From Taxawa tesnikishii (nom. ined.) (Eukaryota > Ascomycota > Dothideomycetes > Dothideales), in the NCBI GenBank assembly GCA_030247885.1, contig JAPDRO010000019.1:1-64000 (forward strand): a DNA stretch of 64,000 bases, read 5' to 3'. Shown here piece by piece: positions 22,186 to 33,248 of this stretch. The notes beneath the pieces are model-generated. The model worked only from the letters and a program-made list of their open reading frames with translations. It searched no databases and was not told the origin of the DNA. Numbering within the stretch: position 1 is the stretch's first letter; every line of letters begins with the position of its first letter. The position numbers and the translations under genes are program-made.

Positions 22186-23196
22186 TTAGGGTTCAGGATC
22201 GAGCGGCTGAACAAGTTTGGGGACATACTCGCCACCTGTAGACGGAATACTCAGTTCCCAGGAATCGGTCAAATCCTCTCAGGTTGTTGATGCATCTCCC
22301 AGTTCGGGACCAGTCTGCCAGGACAGGTATGCTCGCTCGCCCTTGGAGTTGTGGAGACCGTCGTATATAGCTTGGGCGACAGCGACACCTTCGGCGGTGA
22401 CAGTTCCGTTCTGAGCTGATTGGTAGCTAGTATTGCTGCCTCAAGCCTCGCGTTTGCTGCAACCGAATCGAAGAGAGGTGCTGAGTTCGACGGCGCAGTA
22501 GTAAGGTTCGCCGATGATGGAGCTCAGGTTGAAGTGTAGGTTGCAAAGATCTGTTCGGGGTATCACACCGTCTGTTCTTCCGTCAACTGGATCGCAAGCA
22601 GCGATGGGAGCGTTCACGATCTTGTCCATCTCCCAAGGCGGTAGGTAGTAATTCATGGTATGCTCGACGGCAGACGAGAAGGCACGGTGAACCTGCTGCT
22701 GGGCGAAATGGAAGGCCGGAGCACCTACGATGACACCGTCGTACTCCTCACCCCAGTGCTGGACCTGACTCATGCCCTCTCGTCCACCATCAGAGCATTC
22801 CACAAAGCAAGTGTGAATCTTGGTGCCGTTGGACAAGCCGTAAAAACCCTTCGTGAGCTCTTTCCCGACTTGGGTGATCTCATTCAGGGCCTGATATCCA
22901 AACATGTATGTAGCGTCCCAGTTGATAGATCCGTTTCCGTAGAGCACAATTTCATCGTAGCTGTAGTCGAATGCGTCGTACCCCACGTTGGTGGCACCAC
23001 CTACAGTACCATACTGAATGCCCCCATTCGTGTCGCTCGAGAGAGAGAATTCACCTCTGCCGCTGACGTAAAGATAGTTTTTGAGATTAGATGGTTGTGG
23101 GAAAGCGTACTTGAGGACGACCTCATCGCGCTTGCTGGTATGAGTGTAGGTGACGGTCGCGTTGCGTTGAGTTACTGTCGTAGTGCTTGTAAGGAG
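22186..23196 (-). pseudogene. Tannase/feruloyl esterase remnant
   Basis: Remnant of a secreted alpha/beta-hydrolase that would split ester bonds of plant phenolics. Visible on the minus strand: NATVTYTHTSKRDEVVLKY, YDAFDYSYDEIVLYGNGS, WDATYMFGYQAL, the nucleophile region ECSDGGREGMSQVQ, GEEYDGVIVGAPAFHFAQQQ, IAACDPVDGRTDGVI, then QSAQNGTVTAEGVAVAQ and DSWELSIPSTGGEYV. In-frame TGA stops lie at 22443-22441 and 22281-22279, and similarity ends about 22200, before the region expected to carry the catalytic Asp and His. The signal peptide and first exon are also not found. Unlike the split core genes, this one has substitution-type stops and missing ends, so it looks truly dead. Confidence 0.8.
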
Positions 23197-24203
23197 CTGT
23201 TGTATGAATCAAATGAAGGCCGCAAGTCCTGATCTGTTGTGCAGACAAGTTGATCGAGCAGAGCATTAAACTAGAAGCTTTGCGGCGATGAGGGAGCACG
23301 GCCATGGGCACTTGCCTTGTGCTTGCAAGGGCGTCGTCACTCAAGTGTCGAACGCGGAACATTGCTCTGTATGAGATTGAGCAGCGCCAATGGTTGTTAT
23401 CAAATCGTCTCACTTAAATTAGTGTTGTGTTTTTGGTGCACGAGAGTTTTGCCCACTCGGGTTATTTTGCCTTCCACATCGGGGTTTCTTACTTCAGTCA
23501 AACCTGGTCGAGTTAAAGATTCATCGCTGCATTGGCTGTCGTTGTTTAAGCTTCTCCAACTCATTCTTATCGAAGGCGCTGCTGCCTACACCTGCGTGTC
23601 AGTAAGTACGAGAGCGATGGGTCGACTGAGTCTCACGCTATTGATGTGAGCCACGCATGATCTTTCTCCGTCATTTCGAGAATTCGAAGCAGCGCTCCCT
23701 GCTACTCGCGTGTCGTAAACTGATCTGTAGGCATTGTCATCGCAACATAGGCAGAGCTTGGCAGCCGTTAGTACAGGTGCGCCATAGTCTGCTTGTATCT
23801 GCTTACACGTAATGTGGTGATGTCTTGGGATTGCCCAGTGCTATCACATAGCGCGTACACGTCATCTCTTATACAGCTCTGCAACTGTGATCTGCTACCG
23901 CGAAAGAAGCACGTAACTTCTAGCCCGTGACGCTTACATCCATCGGCTGACTCTGGCCCAACTGTGGCACGCTTGGGTTATGAGCGGTTAGTAGAATGTT
24001 TGCCAGATGGTAGTGACCCCAGCCTATAGCGATAGAATCGGAGGAATGCTAGAACTCCTCAAAGATGATTTGTCCCCCGCACCTTGCAGAAGATCGGTAT
24101 AAAAGATGGCGGTTTCGTGACGAGCCACTCCGTCAAGCACTCTCTCAGCTCATTTTATCTTTCGAGTGTCTTGTCGTCATTACTAAAAGGGTGTCCCATC
24201 ACT
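23197..24203. other. Intergenic between two gene remnants
   Basis: About 1 kb with no open frame of note. It may hold the lost N-terminal exon of the tannase remnant (23200-23415) and the lost C-terminal part of the transcription-factor remnant, but I could not recognise either. A TATAAAAG word occurs at about 24098 without an associated gene. Confidence 0.4.
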
Positions 24204-24566
24204 TCAGCACAATGCACGGTCATCCATAGTTGATGCACTTTCAATCTCTTCCACGTATCGTAAGATGACGATCGCGGCCATCAGATTCTCGTCGAACACA
24301 GTCGTGCTGTCATCCGGTACAGATGCTAGGTGCTTGATGCACTCTTAATGGTATCGTTTGGAAATGAGGGGTTCAAACTGAGTGGTTGAGCTCAGATACC
24401 GTGCTGAGGCAGCAAATACGGCGTTGAGTAGGGCCGGACGTTCCATTACTCGCTGAGGTACCATCGTCGCGAAGTGTCTCAAAGGATCGAAAAGATCAAA
24501 GAATGCCGCAATTCTCTCGACAAAGTGACGAAGATATCTGGTCCATTCGGTTCGTTCGTATTCGGC
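24204..24566 (-). pseudogene. Fungal-specific transcription factor fragment
   Basis: Translating the minus strand gives AEYERTEWTRYLRHFVERIA, AFFDLFDPLRHFATMVPQRV, ERPALLNAVFAASARYLSS and, after one in-frame TAA at 24347-24345, ECIKHLASVPDDSTTVFDEN and LMAAIVILRYVEEIESAS. This is the pattern of the middle regulatory domain of Zn2Cys6 transcription factors (fungal_trans_2 type). The TAA sits where a Gln (CAA) would be natural, that is a C-to-T change at CpA. No Zn2Cys6 DNA-binding motif is visible upstream. About 120 codons remain, so it is a fragment of a dead gene. Confidence 0.65.
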
Positions 24567-25126
24567 TTAGCGTCGCAACAACTGCCGTGCTGATGATGCA
24601 TCAACCAAAACAGCAACTTTCGGAGAAATGGTTCTGCCCATGGAGGTAATGGGTGATGGGTGATGGGATAGGATAACCAGGAGCAACAGAATACCCCAAC
24701 ACGGACCTTGGTCTTCAGAACGTCTACTCACTATAGTGCAGATCGTTGAGTGAGTGGAAGATAGACTATTGCTGCTGACACAAATGGAATGGATGCCTTA
24801 CTCGTACGTGCCCATGCTCTCAAGCGAACTGGGCTGGGCTGCTTACAGTTCCAAAAGTGCAACCCATCTGTTTTCCTGTCGTGGATGCGCGTGAGGCGTC
24901 AACGGATAGTCAAGAGCATCGTTGCTCCCATGATGGCGCGGATTTGCTTGGAAGACTATATTTCGTCTGTCAAGGCTATACACACTACTTTACCCAATTT
25001 CGGTATCGGCCGTTGATCCTCCCGACGCACCCGCCTCCGGAAGCTTTCACGCATCGCTTGCTCTACCACAACCCAGCTTCGTAACACACATCGGGCGCAA
25101 ACGCACACCGACGGCGCAAACAAACC
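24567..25126. other. Intergenic before the small membrane protein gene
   Basis: About 560 bp. No supported gene; short open frames only. Contains a GGGTGAT short repeat near 24650 and the promoter of the downstream gene. Confidence 0.4.
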
Positions 25127-25807
25127 ATGGGAATCCCATATTCCAAAGAGATCAACAACGCATTCGACGAGCTCAACAATGCATACGGCCAAGTCACGCC
25201 GCTGATCGAAGCCGCGTACGAAGTGCTGGAGACAACTAAGAACATCTCGCTCCTGCTCGCGGCGATCCAAGTCTTGACAGTAATCCTGCTAGCACTTATC
25301 CTCGTCGCGCTGGTGGCGCTTTTGATCACGCTAAATCCTGATTTCGAGCGTGAGAGGAAGGAGCTGGTGACCCCGACGCTGGGATGGGTTACGGCGTGGA
25401 TGGGAATGGGTTGGTTTGGCTGGGGGATGGTGATCTTTGTGACAGTTACGGCGGGCGCAGCGGTGATGAGTACTACGAGTGGACGGTGGGTGCAGGCGAA
25501 GGTGCAGGAGAGTGTGAGTGCCGGGCAGAGTCGGCTGGCGAAGAAGATTGAGGCGAGTGAGAGGAAGAAGAAAGGCGAGACGGGTGACGAGGATGGTGAC
25601 AAGGGAGACCAGGAGGGGGCGAGGTGCACAAGTAAATCTACCAACGCCCTCCAACTCACCGCTGCCATTTGTCACAATACCTTCACCAATGCTCTTTCAT
25701 GTCTATTCCCTTGTTCCTTGCCATCCGCTCCTGCACCTAAGGGATTACCTTTAAAACCAACAACAGGACTGTTTCACACTATATGGATAGCGCTGTGCCA
25801 CTCATGA
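25127..25807 (+). CDS. Small two-helix membrane protein, possibly N-myristoylated
   Basis: Function unknown. The first 160 residues look like a real protein: MGIPYS at the N-terminus fits an N-myristoylation signal (Gly2, Ser6). An amphipathic stretch (KEINNAFDELNNAYGQVTPL) is followed by a long hydrophobic segment at about residues 40-68, a charged linker (NPDFERERKEL) and a second hydrophobic segment at about 85-112, then a basic/acidic tail (KKIEASERKKKGETGDEDGD). Residues after about 165 are of different character, so the true C-terminus may come earlier, through an unseen intron or a base missing in the assembly. The layout suggests a membrane-attached scaffold at the cytosolic face, but no function can be given. 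Confidence 0.6.
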   Translation: MGIPYSKEINNAFDELNNAYGQVTPLIEAAYEVLETTKNISLLLAAIQVLTVILLALILVALVALLITLNPDFERERKELVTPTLGWVTAWMGMGWFGWGMVIFVTVTAGAAVMSTTSGRWVQAKVQESVSAGQSRLAKKIEASERKKKGETGDEDGDKGDQEGARCTSKSTNALQLTAAICHNTFTNALSCLFPCSLPSAPAPKGLPLKPTTGLFHTIWIALCHS

Positions 25808-26079
25808 AACATCATGTGATGTGTGAGGCGACACAGAGCTTGTTCGATGTCTCCAGACAGGTTCGGTCATCCTGGGACCACAGTAATGCCTGGTTCGATC
25901 GGCATGTTTTGTGACAAAAGATGTGTTCATTATGCGGCGCACCGCATGGCTGTAGCGCAGCCGTTACCTACATTCCCTACGCCGTGCCCAATGCCCTATG
26001 TAGCACAGCTCATGGGAGCCCTCGCTCCGTTCTTTTGATAGTGTACAATCCATGTCTCCCATCGGACCTCTCGGTCATC

Positions 26080-27010
26080 TCAAGGGTCTAGCTCCATCTT
26101 CTCCGCCGCGGCACCAACATCGTCGTCCTTCAACTCGTGTACAGTGACGTACTTTGAGATCTCCTCCCTTGTGATGACCTTCTCGTTCAGCACAGCCGTC
26201 GTGCCCCTCGCGAATCTATAGTTCCTCTCCTTCGGCACGCGCTTGTTCGGGGTAATATAATTCCTCATCAACGTCGTCTTCTCCTGCGTGATGACACAAA
26301 CGTCCACATTACTTCCACTTCCCAAATCGTTCCAGATACCCGCCTGGATGGCATCCGCGCACAGCTGGACGGCCTCGTCGCGCGTCATGTTCTTCTTCCA
26401 CTGCGTCTCGAACACGGACATGGCGGCCAGGGAACCCGAACCCATGGTGACGTATGGCAGCTTGTCGGTGGAACCGTGGGCGTGCACGGTGAAGAGATGA
26501 GCGCCGGTGGGATCACAGCCAGCGACAACGAGGTAGGCGCCGACGTGGCCTTGGTAGCGGAAGAGATGTTGCTTGAGCATGGTCATGACGGTGGCAACGC
26601 GTGGTTTGCGTCCCGTCGATAGGGAGTGCAGCTCGATGTTGGAGGAGATCAGGGCGGTGGTGAATTCGGTGTCGGCGGCGGTACCGGCGCCTGCGCACCA
26701 GATCTGGGGGCTATGTAGTGAAGTTTCTCGCAGTTCTGCACGCAGCACTCAAAATCAGCAACGCGACCTTTTAGAGGGGTGGGTAGACGCGGAGGTGATG
26801 CGATTGTCTGGAAGGAAGGAGGGAGTGTGGTTGTACCTTGTCTGCCACGATGGGCCCGCTGGTGGCACGAGTATCTGCTGCGATGACGACTCCGCCATCG
26901 TACAGGGCGCCGACAATGGTTGTTCCGGTGCTGGTGGCTTTGGGGAGAGGCACGCCTTGAGCGTGGAGAGCGGCGTTTCGGTTGTGGTTGGAGAAGTCGA
27001 AGCCCGGCAT
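26080..27010 (-). CDS. PUP1: 20S proteasome subunit beta-2 (trypsin-like site)
   Basis: Catalytic beta-2 subunit of the 20S proteasome, cutting after basic residues; made with a propeptide removed to expose Thr. Exons 27010-26837 and 26735-26080, intron 101 bp. The propeptide ends at STG, so the mature protein starts [11 protein letters not shown] with Thr30 as nucleophile; ADTRAT follows, then [47 protein letters not shown] and [13 protein letters not shown]. The long beta-2-type C-terminal extension (to [16 protein letters not shown]) is present. One added base in the G5 run at 26706-26710 (C5 in coding sense, at IAPQIWC) joins exon 2 in frame and gives 276 residues. Because the gene is essential, the missing base is almost certainly an assembly error. 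It is divergent from NUP159. Confidence 0.95.
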
Positions 27011-27728
27011 GGCTGCTGTGTGGTTGTAGTGAGAGGAGAGCGAGCTTTTCTTGTGGGATACGAAGTACAAGGTAATTCGGTTGGTATGTCAAGGAGCTTG
27101 ATGGTCGAGGATCAAGAGAGCAGTGTGGTAGATGGAAGCAGCTGTGAATGTCGATATGAATGCGAAGCTGATTGAAGCTGTAGCTGTAAGGTACACGCGA
27201 CTGCGACTAGGCGATGATGAAGCAACTGCGGCCTACGCGCTCGGCTCCACTCTAGCGAGATGTTGCCGATGGGCGCCTCTAGCGAGACTTGCCGAGCTCT
27301 AGCCGAGATGTCTCTCGCCGTAATTGACAATGGACGCGGAGCTCCAACGCGTTTCTGCCGGGCGGTCATAACTTTTGGGAGGTACAGCTACAGCTACAAC
27401 AGCGACATACAGCTACAGCTACAACAGCGACATACAGTCAACACACACGACACCACCAGCACATCTCATCCAACTAACACACAGAGCGCGCGCAGCCAGC
27501 GTGACCTGCACTTACTCCATCACCAGCTTGTGCACGCGACGCACACCGAGATTGCTCTATTCAGACATCTACATTCGTTCGCGCCAAACGCAACACCACA
27601 GCTGGATGAGCGCCACGGAGATTGAGACCTGTCGGAAATCTCGAGAGCGCAACTCACCTCTTGCCGCTACAGAGCGTGTGCGCCAAGTACCATACCCACA
27701 AGTCGCTGCATAATCGGGCACCGGCAAC
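27011..27728. promoter_or_regulatory. Divergent promoter of PUP1 and NUP159
   Basis: 718 bp shared by the two divergent genes. It holds a perfect 25-bp duplication, 27383-27407 and 27408-27432, made of CTACAG-type triplets, nearer the NUP159 side. Around 27235-27320 GCCGA and CTAGC words recur. I found no copy of the yeast proteasome element GGTGGCAAA. Confidence 0.6.
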
Positions 27729-30700
27729 ATGTCGTGGGGATTCCAGAACGCAGGTTCTCAAGTGACCGTGGGGCCGGAGCTGGAGGAGATTACTACAGAG
27801 GTGGTCGGATTCAAGTCGATAGCTGGAGAGACAAAGCTGCGCCTTCTCCCACAGCCATGGCCCACAGACGCTCTGCCTCCACCTACGGCTTCCCTATTCA
27901 GCATCGCTTCGAACAAGGGCCTAGTCGCAGCTGCTGGACCGGGTTCACTCGTGGTCGCGACTACCGATTCCACACGACAAGCCTACACAGGCGACGCTCC
28001 AACTGAGAACAACGTCAAACCCTTCACGCCACAAGCTACCATCTCGATTCCTCGCGTATCACAGGTCGCATTCTCCTCCGACGAGAGTTGCCTAGTCATC
28101 GCAGCAGAGCAAGGAGGAGGCTTAGCCGTGTACGATGTACAGGCCATACTGCAAGGCAACAAGGGTCCTGCCTTTCAGATGGCTACCAACGGTATCGCAG
28201 TTCGCGCCTTGGTACCCAACCCAGCTACGGACGCCGCTCACTTCTTCGCCGTGGTCCTGTCGAACGGACAACTCATGGTCGCAAACTTGAAAGAGAGGCA
28301 ATTTGTCAACAACGGTGCACCATTCAGAGAGGGGGTAAGCTGTGTTTCTTGGAGCACGAGGGGCAAACAGCTAGTCGCTGGTTTGGAAGATGGCACGGCC
28401 GTGCAGTATGATCCGCAAGGTAATGCGAAGGATCAGATACCAAAACCTCCAACGGCCGAAGGATCACTCCCTCGTACGTATCTCTTCCTTTGACAAAACC
28501 GCTTAAGCTGACCTCGTTGCAGTGACCTCCATATACTGGCTGGCTAACGACGACTTCCTCGTAATCCACACTCCTGTCAATGGAGACTCTCAGGATTCAA
28601 CATACCACATGTTGCACCGCGACAAGGCTTCCAAAGCATTCACATCTCGGAAGTTCGCTAGCGATCCTTGCCCGGCATTTGGTATGCCACGCAACCCGGC
28701 AAACCACTTCATTGAAAGGCTCAAGGGCTTCCCCCAAGCCTGGATGACATGCTTGTTCTTTCGTCAACCGCTGCAACCGATATCGGTGTTTTCACACGTT
28801 CTAGTGCACCACTCTCGAAGGACCTGCCAGCCGACCAGATCACTAACGTCTACACCATGACTAGCATGGCCAATGACGCCAACAAGGCACAGATGCCGAT
28901 GAGTGTCGGTGACGATATGGGGGATACGTCGCCTATCGGTATGGCGGTGGATCTCTCAAGTAAGGAACTGGTGAAGCGGCCCATACCCTCCGAGGAGATG
29001 GAGGAAACTGCAACGCCACTACCTGCGCTGATGCTGCTGAACAACGAAGGCCTGTTGTCCACGTGGTGGATCCTCTACGCGGACTCAGTCAAGCAGAAAA
29101 CCGCCTATCCAGGGCTGGTAACTGTGGCGGGTTCTCAGCAGACTGCAGAAATCCAGTCAAAGCCCTCTGAAAGCATGACAAGTTCATCGTCAGCACCTGC
29201 CACTACTGCTGCTCCTCAAACACCGGCCTTTGGAGGAAGCGCATTCGGAAAGCCTTCTCAACCGGCCTTTGGGTCGTCAGGTTTTGCTAAACCAGCACAA
29301 CCGGCTTTTGGATCCCCGAGTACACCAGCTTTCGGTGGCGCTTCTGCGCTTGGTGCGAAACCCTCTCCGTTCGCCGCATCTCCAGGCACTGCTCAGGCTG
29401 GGGGTAGCGCCTTTGGCAAGCCTGCATTCGGACAGCCTTCTTTGGTCAAACTTCTTCTTTCGGATCCCCTTCCCCTCTCGCTGGTACATCGGGCAACGCC
29501 GCTTTTGGCGCTGCTGGTGGTCTCGGGAACAAGGCGTCTCCATGGGGCAATTCCACAGCCACTCAGCAGAATGGAGGCAGCGCATTTGGTAAACCGTCCG
29601 GCGTGTTTGGAAGTGCAGCTCCTTCAGGCGCTTCCGGGTTTGCTAAATTTGGTGGCGCTGGGTCCTCGCCTTTGCCTCTGCAGCGGGCGAGACCAAGCCT
29701 ACCCAATCCCCTTTCTCGAGTTTTGGGGGCAACAAGTCCGCAGCCTCACCATTTGCTTCATTCGGACAAAGCTCTCACAAGCCATCTGCTTTTACTTCTA
29801 TCGGAGGCAGTGCTGACAAACCATCTGTGTTTAGTGCAGGCACTTCCAACCCTGCTCAAATGGCAACAGGACCTAGCTTTGGTTCGACGGCTACACTTCC
29901 TTCCACCACCGCGGGATCTTTCGGTGCTCCCTCCACCATAGGTACAACGTCTCCGTGGGGCACGCCTTCCTTGCAACAGCAGGCATCAACTCATTCGAAG
30001 GAAGAAGACATGACCGACGAAACACCAGCCGAGACTCCCAAACCCACCGCTCTACCTTCTGTCAGCGGGTTCAAGATCGGATCGACCTTCCAGGGTGATG
30101 GGACCGCCAAGGACGATCTGCCTCAAACAGGTAAGGCAGCGAGTTCTTTCTTCGGGGGTGGATTCGGCAGCGCGCTCGGCGAAGCGGCCAAAGCGCCTGC
30201 TGCTCCGCCAACTCCAGCAGTATCAGCTGCGCTCGCTCCCGAAACTCCAATCAAGAAAGAACCTGGCACGGACGAGCCGAATTTAGCAGAGATCTCTACA
30301 ACGCCCGCCTCGCCGCCCAAACCCGCCGCACGGCCTGTGGACGACGCACCGCTACCCCTGACTTCACGAACCCCAAATTCCTCAAACCCGCGTCGCAGGA
30401 CCTTTCGCACATACCGGGTTTCGGATCCGCGAAAAAGGCACCGGAACTTGCATCGTTACCCTCGGCTACCACTGCAGCCAAGACAGACAAGCCCATTGGG
30501 GAGGGGAGGAGGAGGAGGAGGAGGAGGAGGAGGATCTCCCACCGATCGCAGGAAGTCCACCTGTTGACTTGGGGCGGAGAAGCTCTTCAGAACTATCGCC
30601 GCCGGTCAGCTCCGAGGCTGGCGAGGCTGAGCACGGTGAAGAAGAAGGGCCAGCCGAGGACTCCGACGACGAGTCCTGGGGCGACGGGTCAGGTGCAGGC

Positions 30701-32267
30701 GAGGAGGAAGGGGAAGGAGACGAAGGCTCGGATGCCGATGCTGAGGAGGTCGACGAGACCGAAGGCGAGTCGCCGGAGAAGACGGCGCCGACGCCCGCTT
30801 CCAACGCCTTTGCATCCCGCCTCACGTTTCCGACTTCGCCCAACGTCTCAGCACAGAAAGCCTCGAACCCGTCGACGACGCCAGCGGGCCTCCCGCCAGC
30901 GCCTTTCTTCGCTCCGCCACACGTGCAGCACTCTCCTCGCTCCCCATCTCCCATCCGCTCTGTCAGCCAGACGTCGACGCGGCCCATCTCGCGTCAAGCG
31001 GCTCAGATCTCCGTTCCGCCCGCACGACCCATCTCGCGCTCGATATCGCGCCCCGAGTCGTCCTTAGGAGCGCCCGCCGCGCCCGCGCACCCTGAAGCTC
31101 CATCCGAACCCGAACAAGGCGACTTAGAAGATGATGAGGACGCGCGCATCCGCACAATCTTGGAGTCTGATATCGAGCCCACTCGAACCCTGGCGCCTTT
31201 CATCGCACACCAGGACTACAGCGGCGACGTGACGAAGCAAGGGCTGGGCGGGCAGATCGAGAAGGTGTACCGGGACGTCAACAGCATGATTGATACACTG
31301 GGGCTGAACGCGCGCGCGCTGGAAGCCTTCGTCCGGGGTCACGAGGACGGGTATGCCGAGGGCGGGCGCGAGCGAAGCGACCTAGAAACCCCGGAGGACT
31401 GGTGTCTGATTGAGATTGAGGATCTGGGGCTCGTGGGAAGCAGTGTGGGGACGGAGCTCGAGGAGGGCAGGGTGCAGGACGTGGAAGGCAAGGTGCGCGA
31501 GATTGGGAGCCTGGGGCTGGAGACGGCGAGACTGAGGAACAAGAGTGTGGAGATGAGGAAATTGGTGAACACACGTTCAGACCCGGAATCTAAGAGGAAC
31601 ACCCGCAATGCCCCGCTCAACACAGAGGTTCAGGTCCAGCAGAGCGAACTCCGACAGACGTTGATGCAAGTCAACAAGTTGCTCCAGGAGTTGGAGGAAG
31701 GCCTGTCCGTCCTTCGTGCCGACCTTGCGAATGCGGGTGGCCACGACAGAACAAGATCTCAGCCGACGGTGGAAGCGGTGACGAACACGATCCTGAAGAT
31801 GACGGCTATGGTGGAGAAGAAGAGCGGAGACGTCGACGTCCTCGAAGCCCAGATCCGTAAGCTCCCCGCGGTCTGGCTGATCTGAGGCTCGACGACGAGG
31901 AGGATTTGGTACAGGCTTCCAGGCTGTTGGGGATGGGGACGGGTAGCAGCAGTCCGTATCAGACGCCGCCCACGTCTAGGGGCGTGGTGCGGTCAATGGA
32001 AGTGCATCGGGGCTGGGGATGAGTGGGATGCTGGGCAGATTCGGAACGCCTACGAGAGCGGCTGGGTTAGGGGGCAGTATGCTAGGCGCCAGCATGACCA
32101 GCGTGGGTAGTGTGGGTGCAAGCGCGAGGAAGAGAAGAGGCATAGGTGATGTCACGACCGAAGAGGTTCGGGCGTACAACGAGAAGGTGGAGAGGAGGAG
32201 GAAGGTACTTGGTGCATTGAGGGATACGATCGAACGGAAAGGCACGAGAGTTGTCAGGGTTGGGTGA
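27729..32267 (+). CDS. NUP159: Nucleoporin NUP159-like (mRNA export, cytoplasmic face)
   Basis: Cytoplasmic-filament nucleoporin that docks the mRNA-export helicase Dbp5 and links to Nup82. Exon 1 27729-28473 and a 49-bp intron lead into a long second exon. N-terminal beta-propeller: MSWGFQNAGSQVTVGPELEE, LVIAAEQGGGLAVYDV, VSCVSWSTRGKQLVAGLEDG. A central FG-repeat region is rich in AFGxP and SAFGKP (about 29220-29980). An acidic stretch containing a (GGA)n tract and a Ser/Pro-rich region precede C-terminal helices (EVQVQQSELRQTLMQVNKLL) and ARKRRGIGDVTTEEVRAYNE. Seven frame changes (near 28733, 29442, 29672, 30340, 30500, 31868, 31994) each need one added base, giving about 1498 residues. The stop at 32265 is the simplest end; a further stretch to 32438 also looks protein-like, so the C-terminus is uncertain. 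The name rests on domain order. Confidence 0.82.
30505..30534. repeat. (GGA)n microsatellite inside NUP159
   Basis: About ten GGA triplets encode a run of Glu just before the DLPPIAG segment of the nucleoporin. One of the frame changes of that gene lies just left of it in GGGGAGGGG, where base counting is likely to fail. Confidence 0.85.
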
Positions 32268-33248
32268 CGAAGCGATTGAGCGTCGTGGGCAGGGTTTGAT
32301 GAGCGGGCTTTTGGGCACAGATATGGACGGTTCATGGGAAGCGAATTTACACAACAGATGGGTGATATGGCGGGGTTCTCGACGGGGAGATGGCTAGAGA
32401 ATAAGCCTGAGTTGCAGATGACGATGGCAGCTCAGTGACTGGCAGTGCGCTCGGAGGGGATTTCCAACACTGAATTAGCAATGCCAAAACGACTTGCAAA
32501 CATACGGATCATTGAGTATGCATGATTTCCATGCGCCCTTTCTGGATGTCTTGGTATACAGTTGTACGTGTATGTGTGGCTGTGAGTACGTGGTTGAGTG
32601 GTTGGCTGTCGGCGGCCTGGGCGCGGCACAATTTCCGCAGCCAGACACCCTTAGGCTCGCTTAGGCTCCCTTAGGCCTCCTTGGACTCAGGGCAATCCGC
32701 GCTAGAAGGGGCGGAGGCAGCGCGGCTCCATCGCGTGCTTTGCTTCTGTTGATTTCCTGCGCCCGTCTCTGGACGATTAATTACGCCGCAAGAGACACCC
32801 GATGTCTGTCTACTGTCTACCACCAACACCATTCAGGCCCTTTTAGCCGACAAGAGTCCCTCGTTGTTGCCGTTGCCATTCCTCTTTCGTTTAGTCTTCA
32901 TCCCTGTTACCTGATTCAACTTCGCTCCGACCGCCTAGCCTTCCCGCGCGTGCGCCGTCCCCGTACCTTGACCCTTAACCAACAACAACAACCCACCGCT
33001 GTCACGGAAAGGGTCCAGGCTGTGCTCTGCTTGCTCTGCTTACTAGCGGATACCACACCATGTCCCGTTGTGTTTCAACAAGCCCAGGTCTGACCTTCCT
33101 TCATGCATCCATGTCTCTCTTCTGATCATGCCGTCGCCCTGCGGACATCCGTGTTCAGCCTTCCAGGAACACCCACCACCCACCACCCACCACCCTGACA
33201 ACTCCTTGACCACATAGGCTACGGCCTCGCTCGTCCCTCGATTCGACC
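32268..33248. other. Intergenic, NUP159 to DUF3431 gene
   Basis: Nearly 1 kb. The first 170 bp may still be NUP159 coding sequence. At 32650-32689 a 10-bp unit (CTTAGGCTCC and variants) occurs four times in tandem. Just before the next gene, at about 33170-33200, there is a CCACCCA-type short repeat, and CT-rich promoter-like stretches surround it. No other gene is seen. Confidence 0.5.
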
